Positions 1-7,100 of a stretch of DNA of 7,682 nt are shown piece after piece; positions within the stretch are counted from its first letter, which is position 1, and every line of letters begins with the position of its first letter. Position numbers and translations under genes: made by a program. A model generated the notes under the pieces. That model did not search any database, was not told where the DNA came from, and saw only the letters and a program-made list of their open reading frames with translations. Origin of the DNA: Armatimonadota bacterium (GTDB taxonomy: Bacteria > Armatimonadota > SYMT01); the NCBI GenBank assembly GCA_020696885.1, contig JAJFMS010000132.1, forward strand, positions 1 through 7,682, read 5' to 3'.

Positions 1-1241
1 TGCAGCTCCACCAGGTTGCGCACCACGGTCAACCCGATTCCCAACCCGCCCAGCGACCGGTCGATGGTAGTGTCTACCTGGGTGAACAGCTCGAAGATGC
101 GGGGCAGCATCTCGGGCGGAATCCCGCGCCCGTTGTCCCGCACGCAGAGCTCGGCCATGTCGTCATGGCGCTCCAGGCTCACGGAGACCCGCCCGTGCGG
201 CGGGGTATACTTCGCGGCGTTGCTGATCAGGTTCACCACCACCTGCTCCAGGCGCGTCCCGTCGCCCTCCAGCCAGCACGGCTCGCCCGGCAGCGACACG
301 CTGAGCTGGTGCTGCGCCACTTCGAACATGGAGCGGCAGGAGTTGAGCGCGGATTCCACCACGGCCGTGAAATCCACTCGCTCCCGGCGCAGCTCCACCA
401 GGCCCCGGGTGATGCGGGAGACGTCCAGCAGGTCATCCACCAGGCGGGCCATGTGCCGGATCTGGCGCTCGATCACCACGCGCGCCCGGTCGACCTCGGG
501 GCTCTGCCCCTCGCGGAGGCGGATCATCTCCACGGAATTCATGATCGGGGCAAGAGGGTTGCGCAGCTCGTGCCCCAACATCGCCAGGAACTCGTTCTTG
601 CGGCGGTTCGCTTGCTCCAGCTCTTCCGCCAGGCGCTTGCGCTCCGCCACCTCGGCGCTCAGCTCTGCGGTGCGCCGCTCCACCCGTGCTTCCAGGTGTT
701 CGTTCGCCTCCGCGAGGGCGGCCTGCACCTTCTTCAGCTCCGAAAGGTCCGAGATCACGATTGTGCAGGTCGTCCCGATCGGCTCGATGAGCACCGCGTT
801 GAACGAGGTCTGCACCGGCACCTGGGAACCGTCCGGCCGGAGTAGCCGCAGCTCGCCCTTGCTGCTCCGGGCCAGGCCCTTGCTCAGCAGCATCTCGAAG
901 ACCTCGCGGTCCGAGGGCGTCACGAACTGGGCGAACGGTGCGCCGAGCACCTTCTTCAGCGGCTCGCCCGCCAGCTCCGCGAAGCGGTGGTTGGAGTAGA
1001 GGATGGTTCCATCCTCTCCCACGGTGAGCGCGCCCTCGTTGAGGGTCTCGAACAGGACCCGGTAGATCTCTTCCACACCGTTCAGAGACCAGATCTGCGG
1101 CGTCTCGCCGGGCTTCACCACCAGGGCATCCACCTCCCCACGGCGCAGTGCGGAGAGGATCTCCTCGGCTTCTTCCAGGCGGAGGCGGAGGTCATGGATG
1201 AGCAGCGCTTGCTGCTGCTCCAGCCGAGTGGGCTCGCTCAT
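1..1241 (-). CDS. PAS-domain sensor histidine kinase, C-terminus cut by window edge
   Basis: This is a two-component sensor kinase that would autophosphorylate a histidine and pass the phosphate to a response regulator not seen here. The 413 codons present have no stop before the left edge. An N-terminal helix (about 5-35) leads into the motif ALRRGEVDALVV (31-42), followed by a PAS domain (about 55-170), a charged coiled-coil linker (about 168-212), a HisKA domain with H-box FLAMLGHELRNPLAP (phospho-acceptor His224) and a HATPase domain with N-box Asn341, G1 box DNGRGI (369-374), F-box FELF and G2 box GGLGIGL (398-404). No membrane segment is visible, so it is probably cytoplasmic. The ATG overlaps the stop of the upstream KaiB-like gene (ATGA) and has a GGAG ribosome site 7 nt before it. 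The position in the kai operon suggests that it is the output kinase, the role SasA has in cyanobacteria. That role is inference. A C-terminal receiver domain beyond the edge cannot be excluded. Confidence 0.93.
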   Translation of the reverse strand, partial: MSEPTRLEQQQALLIHDLRLRLEEAEEILSALRRGEVDALVVKPGETPQIWSLNGVEEIYRVLFETLNEGALTVGEDGTILYSNHRFAELAGEPLKKVLGAPFAQFVTPSDREVFEMLLSKGLARSSKGELRLLRPDGSQVPVQTSFNAVLIEPIGTTCTIVISDLSELKKVQAALAEANEHLEARVERRTAELSAEVAERKRLAEELEQANRRKNEFLAMLGHELRNPLAPIMNSVEMIRLREGQSPEVDRARVVIERQIRHMARLVDDLLDVSRITRGLVELRRERVDFTAVVESALNSCRSMFEVAQHQLSVSLPGEPCWLEGDGTRLEQVVVNLISNAAKYTPPHGRVSVSLERHDDMAELCVRDNGRGIPPEMLPRIFELFTQVDTTIDRSLGGLGIGLTVVRNLVEL

Positions 1242-1654
1242 ACCGCCTCTCCCCCTGTGCGCCCGGGCGGGATTCCCAGGCTCTCCTTCACGCGGTGCAC
1301 GTCGCTCATATCGCCCACCAACCTCAGAACCGGAAGCGGCTGCCGCCGGATCAACGCCGGTACCGCCACGATGCCTTCCTGCTCAGCCAGGAACGGCTCC
1401 TGGTAGATATCGACGACCTGCAAGTCATACCGGCCCGCCAGGTGTTCCTCACACAGCTTCCGCACGATGGCAATCGCCCGCAGAGACCGTGGGGCGGCCC
1501 CGGCTACATAGAGCTCCAATGAGTAAAAGGCGGATTGGAAGCCCGCCGCCAGGGCCTGCTCGAACTCCTGAGTGAGCGTCGTCGGAGCGACGTCTCCCGT
1601 TAACTCCGATGCACTGGTGCCAGGTGCTCCAGGATCCATCCCGTCTTTGTCCAC
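1238..1654 (-). CDS. Divergent second KaiB-family protein with N-terminal extension
   Basis: This is a KaiB/thioredoxin-like small protein of 138 aa if it starts at the GTG at 1654. An in-frame ATG at 1639 (133 aa) is equally plausible, because a GAGGTGG sequence lies 11 nt before it. The KaiB domain spans about 46-130: LELYVAG (46-52), VVDIYQEPFLAE (80-91), VPALI (98-102) and GDMS (114-117). The first 40 or so residues are an extension rich in Thr, Ala, Pro and Gly that canonical KaiB (about 100 aa) lacks. Aligned by eye to cyanobacterial KaiB, the fold-switch Gly89 and Asp91 are Ser125 and Gly127. The FLAE...VPALI stretch also resembles the KaiB-like sensor domain of SasA. The gene follows kaiB by 13 or 28 nt and its TGA overlaps the kinase ATG, so the two products are probably made together. 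A role linking KaiC to the kinase is inference. Membership of the KaiB family is fairly certain. Confidence 0.88.
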   Translation of the reverse strand: MDKDGMDPGAPGTSASELTGDVAPTTLTQEFEQALAAGFQSAFYSLELYVAGAAPRSLRAIAIVRKLCEEHLAGRYDLQVVDIYQEPFLAEQEGIVAVPALIRRQPLPVLRLVGDMSDVHRVKESLGIPPGRTGGEAV

Positions 1655-1667
1655 CTCGGCGCCGTAC

Positions 1668-1991
1668 CTAAAGGGGCCGCAGATCGAGCCCGACGATGAC
1701 CCGCTCCGTGTTAGAAAGGTCGCCGATCACCTTGCGGATCGGGGTGGGCAGCCGGCGTACCAGCGTCGGGATCGCGAGGATCTGATCCCCCTCCGCGAGC
1801 TGCGGGTTCTGCAGCAGATCCACCACCTCGATCCGGTACGTCCCCTCCAGGTGCTCCTCACAAATCCGCTTGAGATTCGCGAAGGCGGTGATGCACCGCG
1901 GCGTCTGGCCCGCCACGTAGAGGCGGAGGTCGAATAGCGGCCCTTCCGGCTCGTCTTCGACGTCAACCATTCTAGTCGCGTCGTGGGTCAT
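1668..1991 (-). CDS. kaiB: Circadian clock protein KaiB
   Basis: This 107-aa protein closely resembles canonical KaiB, which binds the CI ring of phosphorylated KaiC after switching from its ground-state fold to a thioredoxin-like fold. Visible landmarks are LYVAG (24-28), [12 protein letters not shown] (56-67), ILAIPTL (71-77), GDLS (90-93) and GLDL (101-104), which keeps the fold-switch Gly101 and Asp103. It ends at LDLRPL, so the C-terminal Tyr and acidic tail of cyanobacterial KaiB are absent. The start is the ATG at 1991, which shares its A with the kaiC stop (TGATG). A GGAG ribosome site lies 10 nt upstream inside the end of kaiC, together with a second GGAG. A longer upstream extension in this frame runs inside kaiC and is rejected as antiparallel-style noise: it is Gly/Ala/Arg-rich and has no domain. 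Met8 is a less likely alternative start. The stop is TAG. Confidence 0.95.
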   Translation of the reverse strand: MTHDATRMVDVEDEPEGPLFDLRLYVAGQTPRCITAFANLKRICEEHLEGTYRIEVVDLLQNPQLAEGDQILAIPTLVRRLPTPIRKVIGDLSNTERVIVGLDLRPL

Positions 1992-3757
1992 CACTTCTGG
2001 TCTCCCCCTCCATTCCCGGAGACGAACTGCTCGGCGCGCGCCGCGGCGGGATCGTTGCGCAGGCGGGCTAGCGTGGCCCGTTCCTGACGACGCATGTCCA
2101 TCTGAAGCGTCTCCTGCCGCAGCAGCCGCTGGAATTCGTCCTGCTTGGCTTCGAAATCTGACTGCAAGGAGGCAATCTGGCGCTCGATCAGCGTGCGCTG
2201 CCGCTCCAGCTCCCGCTGGCGCGCCTCCACCTCCTGCCGGCGGTGCAGGTGCTCCGCCCGCTCCCGCGCTTCGTGCATCGCGCGGGCCGAGCCGGTGAGC
2301 ACGCCCTCCGGCCCGAGGAAGACGTCCACGAGGTCCACCCCGTCGCCGGTCATCACGAACTCCCGAACCTGGTTGGAGTGCGCCATGCCCCGCGACTTCA
2401 GGATGTACAGCGCCCGATTCCGCTCCCCGCCGGACTCCAGGAACCGCAGCAGGATCCAGGTATCGATGAGGGACGACACCCCCACCTCGCTCTGCTCGAT
2501 CGCGGCCCCACCGTCCGTGAGGCTGGAGAAGACGCCGGTGATCTGCTTGCTCTTGAGGTAGTCGATGAGCCGGATCAACATCCCCTTCACCTGGGGTTGG
2601 GTCCCGGCCGTGACGAAGTTGGTGAGCGGATCCAGCACCACCACCTGCGGCTGGAACTCCTCCACGCACTTGTGGAGCTGCGCCAGGTGCATCTCCAGCC
2701 CATACACGGTAGGCCGCGACGCCTGGAACTGGAGCAGCCCCCGCTCGCACCAGGGCTGAAGATCGATGCCGATGGATCGCACGTTGCGCACGATCTGGTC
2801 CGGCGACTCCTCGAAGGCGAAGTAGAGGCAGCGCTCTCCGCGCTCGCAGGCGGCCCGCACGATGTGCGCGGCAATGCTGGTCTTGCCGCTTCCCGCGGTG
2901 CCGGAGATCAGCGTGCTGCTGCCGCGGAAGAGGCCCTTACCGTCTAACATCTCATCCAGCCGCGGGATCCCGGTGGAGACCCGCGCGTCCGAAACGCGAT
3001 GCTCCAGGCCCAGCGCGGTGATCGGGAGGATGGAGATACCGCCCACGTCGATAAGGAATGGGTACTCGTTGGCTCCGTGGCTCGAGCCGCGATACTTGAC
3101 GATCTCCATCCGACGCGTGGAGACCTCGTCCACCACCCGCCGGTCCAGCCGGATCACGCAGTCCGAGAGGAACTCCTCCAGCCCATGGCGGGAGAGGTTG
3201 CCGCCCTCGCTCTCGGCGGTGATGATGGTGGTGACGCCCTTATCTTTGAGCCAGCGGAAGAGCCGGCGCAGCTCCGCGCGTAGGATCGCCTCATTGCTGA
3301 AGCCGGAGAAGATCGACTCGATGGTGTCCATCACCACCCGCTTCGCGCCGATGGCGTCGATGGCGTGGTTGAGGCGGACGAAGAGGCCTTCCAGGTCGTA
3401 CTCCCCGGTCACCTCGATCTCCCGGCGATCGATGTGCACGTAGTGCAGCGACAGCTTCTTCTCGGCGACCAACCGCTTCAGGTCGAAACCCAGGGAGTAC
3501 ACGTTCTGCGTGAGCTCCGCTGGGGTCTCCTCAAAGGTCATCAGGACGCCGGGCTCGTTGTATTCTTCCGCACCCCGGACCAGAAACTCTACGCCGAAGA
3601 GGGTTTTACCGCAGCCCACGTCACCGCTTACCAGGGTGGCCCGGCCGCGCGGGAGCCCGCCGGCGGTCACCTGATCCAGTCCGCGGATGCCGGAAGGGGC
3701 CTTCGGCAGCCCACCGTCCGGCAGCTCCGTGCTGCGCTCCGCTTCAACCCAACTCAT
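1991..3757 (-). CDS. kaiC: Circadian clock ATPase/kinase KaiC with C-terminal coiled coil
   Basis: This 588-aa protein has two tandem KaiC/RecA-type ATPase domains. CI (about 18-250) has Walker A GDVGCGKT (45-52), catalytic Glu76-Glu77 in TFEET, and Walker B VVMD ending at Asp144. CII (about 255-485) has Walker A GTAGSGKT (286-293), Glu316-Glu317 in FAFEES, and Walker B VVVLD ending at Asp376. The CII phosphosite segment reads [13 protein letters not shown], with Ser428-Ser429 where Synechococcus elongatus has Ser431-Thr432, and Ser423 in place of Thr426. The trans-acting [10 protein letters not shown] motif (454-463) is present. KaiC would form hexamers, hydrolyse ATP and autophosphorylate. 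In place of the cyanobacterial A-loop and KaiA-binding tail, the protein continues with [11 protein letters not shown] (482-492) and a charged helical stretch (about 491-570) predicted to be a coiled coil. This is the arrangement known from the KaiA-less Rhodobacter sphaeroides KaiC. The ATG at 3757 has AAAGG about 5 nt before it. It is the first gene of the operon. Confidence 0.97.
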   Translation of the reverse strand: MSWVEAERSTELPDGGLPKAPSGIRGLDQVTAGGLPRGRATLVSGDVGCGKTLFGVEFLVRGAEEYNEPGVLMTFEETPAELTQNVYSLGFDLKRLVAEKKLSLHYVHIDRREIEVTGEYDLEGLFVRLNHAIDAIGAKRVVMDTIESIFSGFSNEAILRAELRRLFRWLKDKGVTTIITAESEGGNLSRHGLEEFLSDCVIRLDRRVVDEVSTRRMEIVKYRGSSHGANEYPFLIDVGGISILPITALGLEHRVSDARVSTGIPRLDEMLDGKGLFRGSSTLISGTAGSGKTSIAAHIVRAACERGERCLYFAFEESPDQIVRNVRSIGIDLQPWCERGLLQFQASRPTVYGLEMHLAQLHKCVEEFQPQVVVLDPLTNFVTAGTQPQVKGMLIRLIDYLKSKQITGVFSSLTDGGAAIEQSEVGVSSLIDTWILLRFLESGGERNRALYILKSRGMAHSNQVREFVMTGDGVDLVDVFLGPEGVLTGSARAMHEARERAEHLHRRQEVEARQRELERQRTLIERQIASLQSDFEAKQDEFQRLLRQETLQMDMRRQERATLARLRNDPAAARAEQFVSGNGGGDQK

Positions 3758-3784
3758 CGCTACCTTTCATCCGTTCGTCCATGC

Positions 3785-3832
3785 GTACAGCCGGCAATCG
3801 GCCAACCGATATCTGCACTAGCCGGATTGTAC
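3785..3832 (-). promoter_or_regulatory. Nested inverted repeat in the putative kaiC leader
   Basis: Three pairs of complementary arms are nested in 48 nt: 3785-3789 with 3828-3832 (GTACA/TGTAC), 3791-3795 with 3821-3825 (CCGGC/GCCGG) and 3797-3801 with 3806-3810 (ATCGG/CCGAT, four-base loop). Only small bulges and one 10-nt internal loop separate them. If transcription starts near 3874, this would be an RNA stem ending about 28 nt before the kaiC start codon. It could influence translation or mRNA stability, or act as a DNA-binding site. It matches no riboswitch that I recognise. Function is inference. The pairing is seen directly. Confidence 0.45.
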
Positions 3833-3880
3833 CCACCGTCACCGAACTCTCGAACCTCGTTCTTCGCGAGGACGTCAGGA

Positions 3881-3908
3881 ATTATCCTACAAGCTTTTGC
3901 TCTCCAAA
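3881..3908 (-). promoter_or_regulatory. Candidate promoter of the kai operon
   Basis: Read on the minus strand, GATAAT (3886-3881, within TAGGATAAT) is one mismatch from the sigma-70 -10 consensus. A weak -35 (TTTGGA, 3908-3903) lies 16 nt upstream. The surrounding stretch, about 3880-3950, is visibly poorer in G and C than the genes, as expected of a promoter. Transcription would start near 3874 and leave a leader of roughly 117 nt before kaiC. A second -10-like hexamer, TACAAT (3831-3826), has no convincing -35. The weak -35 makes this tentative. Confidence 0.3.
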
Positions 3909-3966
3909 GAGACACTTCCTCTCTTTTGACACACTCTCCCATTCGTTAGGGTTAACAGCCAGGCGC

Positions 3967-4001
3967 CCACGTTAACCTGGTGGACCACCAGGTTAACGTG
4001 G
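3967..4001. repeat. Perfect palindrome with 17-bp arms, intergenic
   Basis: The arms CCACGTTAACCTGGTGG (3967-3983) and its exact complement (3985-4001) flank a single central base, A3984. Each arm contains GTTAAC, and a third GTTAAC lies at 3951-3956, so the three hexamers start at 3951, 3971 and 3992, about two helical turns apart. No T-run follows on either strand, so a simple intrinsic terminator is unlikely. The site lies upstream of the putative kai promoter and downstream of the surface-protein gene. An operator for a dimeric regulator, a REP-like element or a second transcription-stop hairpin are all possible. Confidence 0.6.
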
Positions 4002-4041
4002 CGCTCGCCATGTCCCCGGCAGCGGCGCACGACCAGACGCG

Positions 4042-4077
4042 AGGCAGCCCCCCGGAAGTGATTCCGGGGGGCTGCCT
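4042..4077 (-). terminator. GC-rich hairpin after the surface-protein gene
   Basis: A perfect 16-bp stem (4042-4057 with 4062-4077; inner arm CCCCCCGGAA/TTCCGGGGGG) encloses a four-base loop. On the minus strand it begins 25 nt after the TAG stop at 4103, the usual place for a terminator. The following bases (TCGCGTCTGG region) contain no T-tract, so it is either a T-poor terminator of the kind proposed in GC-rich bacteria or an mRNA 3'-end stabiliser. Confidence 0.6.
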
Positions 4078-4102
4078 TGCCTGCCAGGCGGGAGGGTGGG
4101 GA

Positions 4103-7100
4103 CTACCTCCCCGTGCCGGTCAGCGAGATGGCGGTCGTGGGCCGCCCGGCTGCGGTGGTGAGCACCGTGGCGGTGCCGCCAGCGAACCCGGCCGCGGTCG
4201 GAGAGAAGCCGACGTTGACCGTGAGCTTGCCCTTGGGACCCAGGTTGAACGCTCCGCCGCCGCTCACCAGGCTGTAGCCGGTGCCGGTGATGGAGACGAA
4301 GCCGGCCATGGAGCCGGTCTTGCTGGTGTTCTGGATAGTGACCTTCAGGACCTTGGAAGCACCAATGCGCACCTTGGCGAAGTTCAGCTTGACGGGCGTG
4401 ATCTTCGCGATGCCGCCACTGGGGATGGTGGCGGAGGCCTCGTTGGACGGAGCACTCTGGAGCGCCCCATTGACGGCACGCACCCGGTAGCTCACCGCAA
4501 CCCCCGCCGGGGCGCTGGCGTCCGTGGCGGTGGTGCTGTTGGCAGCCACCGTCATCACCGGGGTGAACGCGCCGCCGCCGGAGGAGCGCTCGATCTGGTA
4601 GCCGCTCTCGTTGGTACAGTTATCCGTCCACGCCAGCCGCACGGAGGTGGGGCCCACCGGCAGCGCCGTCAGGGACGTCGGCGTTACCGGGGTGGGGTTA
4701 TCCGTGATGGTGGCGGTGGCCGTGGCCAGGGATCCCAGCACCGTGTTTGTGCCGTTTACGGCGCTCAGGGAGATGCTGAACGTCTCATCCGGCTCCAGGG
4801 CCTGGTCCGCGTTGGTCAGGATGTTCACCGTGCGAGTGGTTTCCCCCGGGCCGAAGTTGACGGTGGTGGAGGGCTGCGCGGTGTAATCGCTGGGGGCCGT
4901 GGCCGTGCCGTCGCTGGTGGCCAGCACGGCGCTGGCGGCGCTGCCGGTGCCGCCGGTGCGGGTGATCACCACCTGCACGCTACCGCCCTCGGCGCCGGAG
5001 AAGGTGGAGCCTCCGAGCTGCACGGTAGCGATCTGGATCGACGCCGTGGCCGAGTTATCGCTCTGGTTGGCGCCCTGAACGGCGCGGACCCGGAACGTGT
5101 TGGTGACGCCTGGCTGGAGGCCGCCCACCACCTGGCTGGTGACATTCGCCGCTGTAGTGGCCGCGGTGGTAAAGCCGCCGCCGTCCGCGCTGCGCTCCAC
5201 CACGAACCCGGTCTCGTTGCTACTCTGGTCGGTCCAACTCACGGTTACCGAGCTGGCGGAGAGCACCACGGCCGTTACGTTCGTCGGCGTGGGACGCGCC
5301 GTGTCGTCCGTGATGGTCAGCACGGCGTTGCTGGGGGAACTGAGTACTCCGCCCTGCGGGTTGGAGAGCGTGATGTTGGCGGTTTCGCTGCCTTCCAGGG
5401 CACTATCGTCCGCCACATTAACGTTGACCGTCTGGGAGGTGATGCCCGGGTTGAAGGTGATCGTCTGGTTCAGCGCCGTAAAATCCGTGCCCGCGGTGGC
5501 GGTGCCGCCAGCGACACTCAACTGCACGGAGACAGTGGTGTTGGTGGCGCCGTTGCGCTGGACCGTAACCGGCACCGAGCCCCCGTTCTCCGCAATGGAG
5601 AACGTGCCCGCGCTCAACTGCACGGACGCGCCCTGGGCCACCGTGAAGGCGTTGGGCAGCACGGAGCTCTGGCCGTCCGGGTTGGTATAGGTGAGCGTGC
5701 GCGTGCCGAGCGTGGCTCCGGACGCGATATCCAGGGAGACGGTCAGCGAGGTGGCCGAGTTGACGGTGGTCACCACGTTGCTGATCCCGGTGCCGCTGAA
5801 GGCGACGGCGGGGCGGCTGGTGAAGCCCGCGCCCGGGTCGAAGAACCCGGTGCCCGTGACGTTGAACGTGACGCCGTTCTGTCCGGCATTCCCGGAGGCG
5901 CTGCCGGCACTGCCCAGCACCGGCGCCGGCGCGGTAAGCCGGTTGACCCAGGTGCCCCAGTTGCCGTTCCCCACGCCCGTAGCCACGGGCACCAGCGCGT
6001 ACTCCTGGATGGTCCAGAGCGTCTGGTCGTCGTTCGGGTCCACGCTGGTCTGGCTGTAGCGCCCCCACGGCGAGCTCGTGCCGTTGTTGGTGATCTGGTA
6101 ACCGCCCTGGCCGGCGCGCACGGTGGCTACCGCGCCCATGGTACCGGTGGGATCCGAGGCGAGACGCCCGCACGTAAACGCGCCGATGAACTCCGCGGCG
6201 CGCGAGCCGGAGAAGCCCAGCGCCGCGTGGCCCTGGCCGCTCACGGCAATGGAGGGGAAGAAGTAGAAGCGCGGGTCACCGGCCGTGGACGGATCGAACA
6301 CACGGCCGGACTGAACCAGCGAGAGTGTGCCCGCGGCCGCCGTCTGCAGCTCCAGCCACTCGCACCCCACGCGGTTGGTGCTGGCGCTGCCCCCGCTGGC
6401 GTTCACGCCTACCGAGCGGCAAGTCCAGAGGCTGCCGTTGCGAACCACGCTTCCCTGCAGGTCATCGAAGCCCGTAGGCAGCGTCAAGCCGTTGGAGTTG
6501 TTGGAGACGGCGTTCCGCAGCGGGCCGTAGAGGGGCGTGGGGACGGTGCCGAAGGCGGAAAGGGTGGGAGTGGGGGAGGTCCAGGTGATGGTGCGGAAGA
6601 TCACCTCACCAAAGTTCACCGGCGAAGTGGAGACCACGTAGGCCGGGGTGAGCGGACCGACCGCATCATAGTTCTGGGGCACCTGCGGCGAAAGGAACAT
6701 GTCCGACAGGGTTCCCGGGCCGGTCACATAGACAGCGCCCAGGGAGGGGGTCGCCGCGATGAGGGACGCCTTGGGAGTAGCCGCAATCACGGGATGCCAC
6801 GCAGTAACCGTATTGCCCTGTGTGACATCGCGCTGCTGCAGGTGGGCGCCGACATAGACCCCGTTGTCGTCGATCCCCAGGGTCGCGTCCACGGTGGTGA
6901 AGTCCAGGGTGGCCGTGAACGGCTGACCGACCGGGATCACGTACTTGTCGAACGTTCCGGTGGGGTCACTGGTCCGTGACACCGCCAGGATAATCTGGTT
7001 GTTCTGGAAGTTGAAGCCCGAGTTGACACCGCCCTCGACGCCGCAGGCGAACCAGCGGCTGCTGCGGGCGTCATACAGCACGCGATGGAACTGGATCCCA

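Larger units (their letters stand above)
3758..4102. other. Intergenic region between surface gene and kaiC
   Basis: This 345-bp stretch has no coding region that I can support. From right to left it holds the GC-rich hairpin, the 35-bp palindrome with its extra GTTAAC site, a lower-GC stretch with a candidate minus-strand promoter, and the nested inverted repeat just before kaiC. A perfect TTGACA (3926-3931) occurs on the plus strand but has no good -10 partner and no plus-strand gene follows. A minus-strand reading frame of 60 codons (3942 to 3760) has no ribosome site, and I do not call it. Confidence 0.7.

Noticed and set aside
16..999. Long plus-strand open frames opposite the histidine kinase
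   Set aside because: They are antisense shadows. The minus strand encodes PAS, HisKA and HATPase motifs in correct order through the same bases.
1992..2750. A 253-codon upstream extension of the kaiB frame inside kaiC
   Set aside because: It is low-complexity Gly/Ala/Arg/Pro sequence overlapping well-supported kaiC codons. The real start has a ribosome site and gives a normal KaiB length of 107 aa.
3855..3871. Short inverted repeat CCTCG/CGAGG in the kaiC upstream region
   Set aside because: A 5-bp arm with a 7-base loop is expected by chance in GC-rich DNA, and nothing ties it to a known operator.
3760..3942. A 60-codon minus-strand frame ending 2 nt before the kaiC start codon, possible leader peptide
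   Set aside because: It has no ribosome binding site, no recognisable domain, and the best promoter candidate lies inside it. The end position close to kaiC is suggestive but may be chance.
3926..3954. A plus-strand promoter from the perfect TTGACA at 3926-3931
   Set aside because: The hexamers 15-18 nt downstream (such as TAGGGT or GGGTTA) are poor -10 boxes, and no plus-strand gene follows.
3967..4001. The palindrome as an intrinsic terminator
   Set aside because: No T-run follows on either strand, the one-base centre is a poor loop, and it lies about 100 nt beyond the surface gene stop, after another hairpin. The role is left open.
3980..6979. A 999-codon open frame on the plus strand opposite the surface-protein gene
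   Set aside because: It is rich in Gly, Ala, Arg and His with no domain, and lies fully antisense to a gene with a clear signal peptide and recognisable domains. In GC-rich genes the antisense frame is often free of stops. Its start also lies inside the palindrome.
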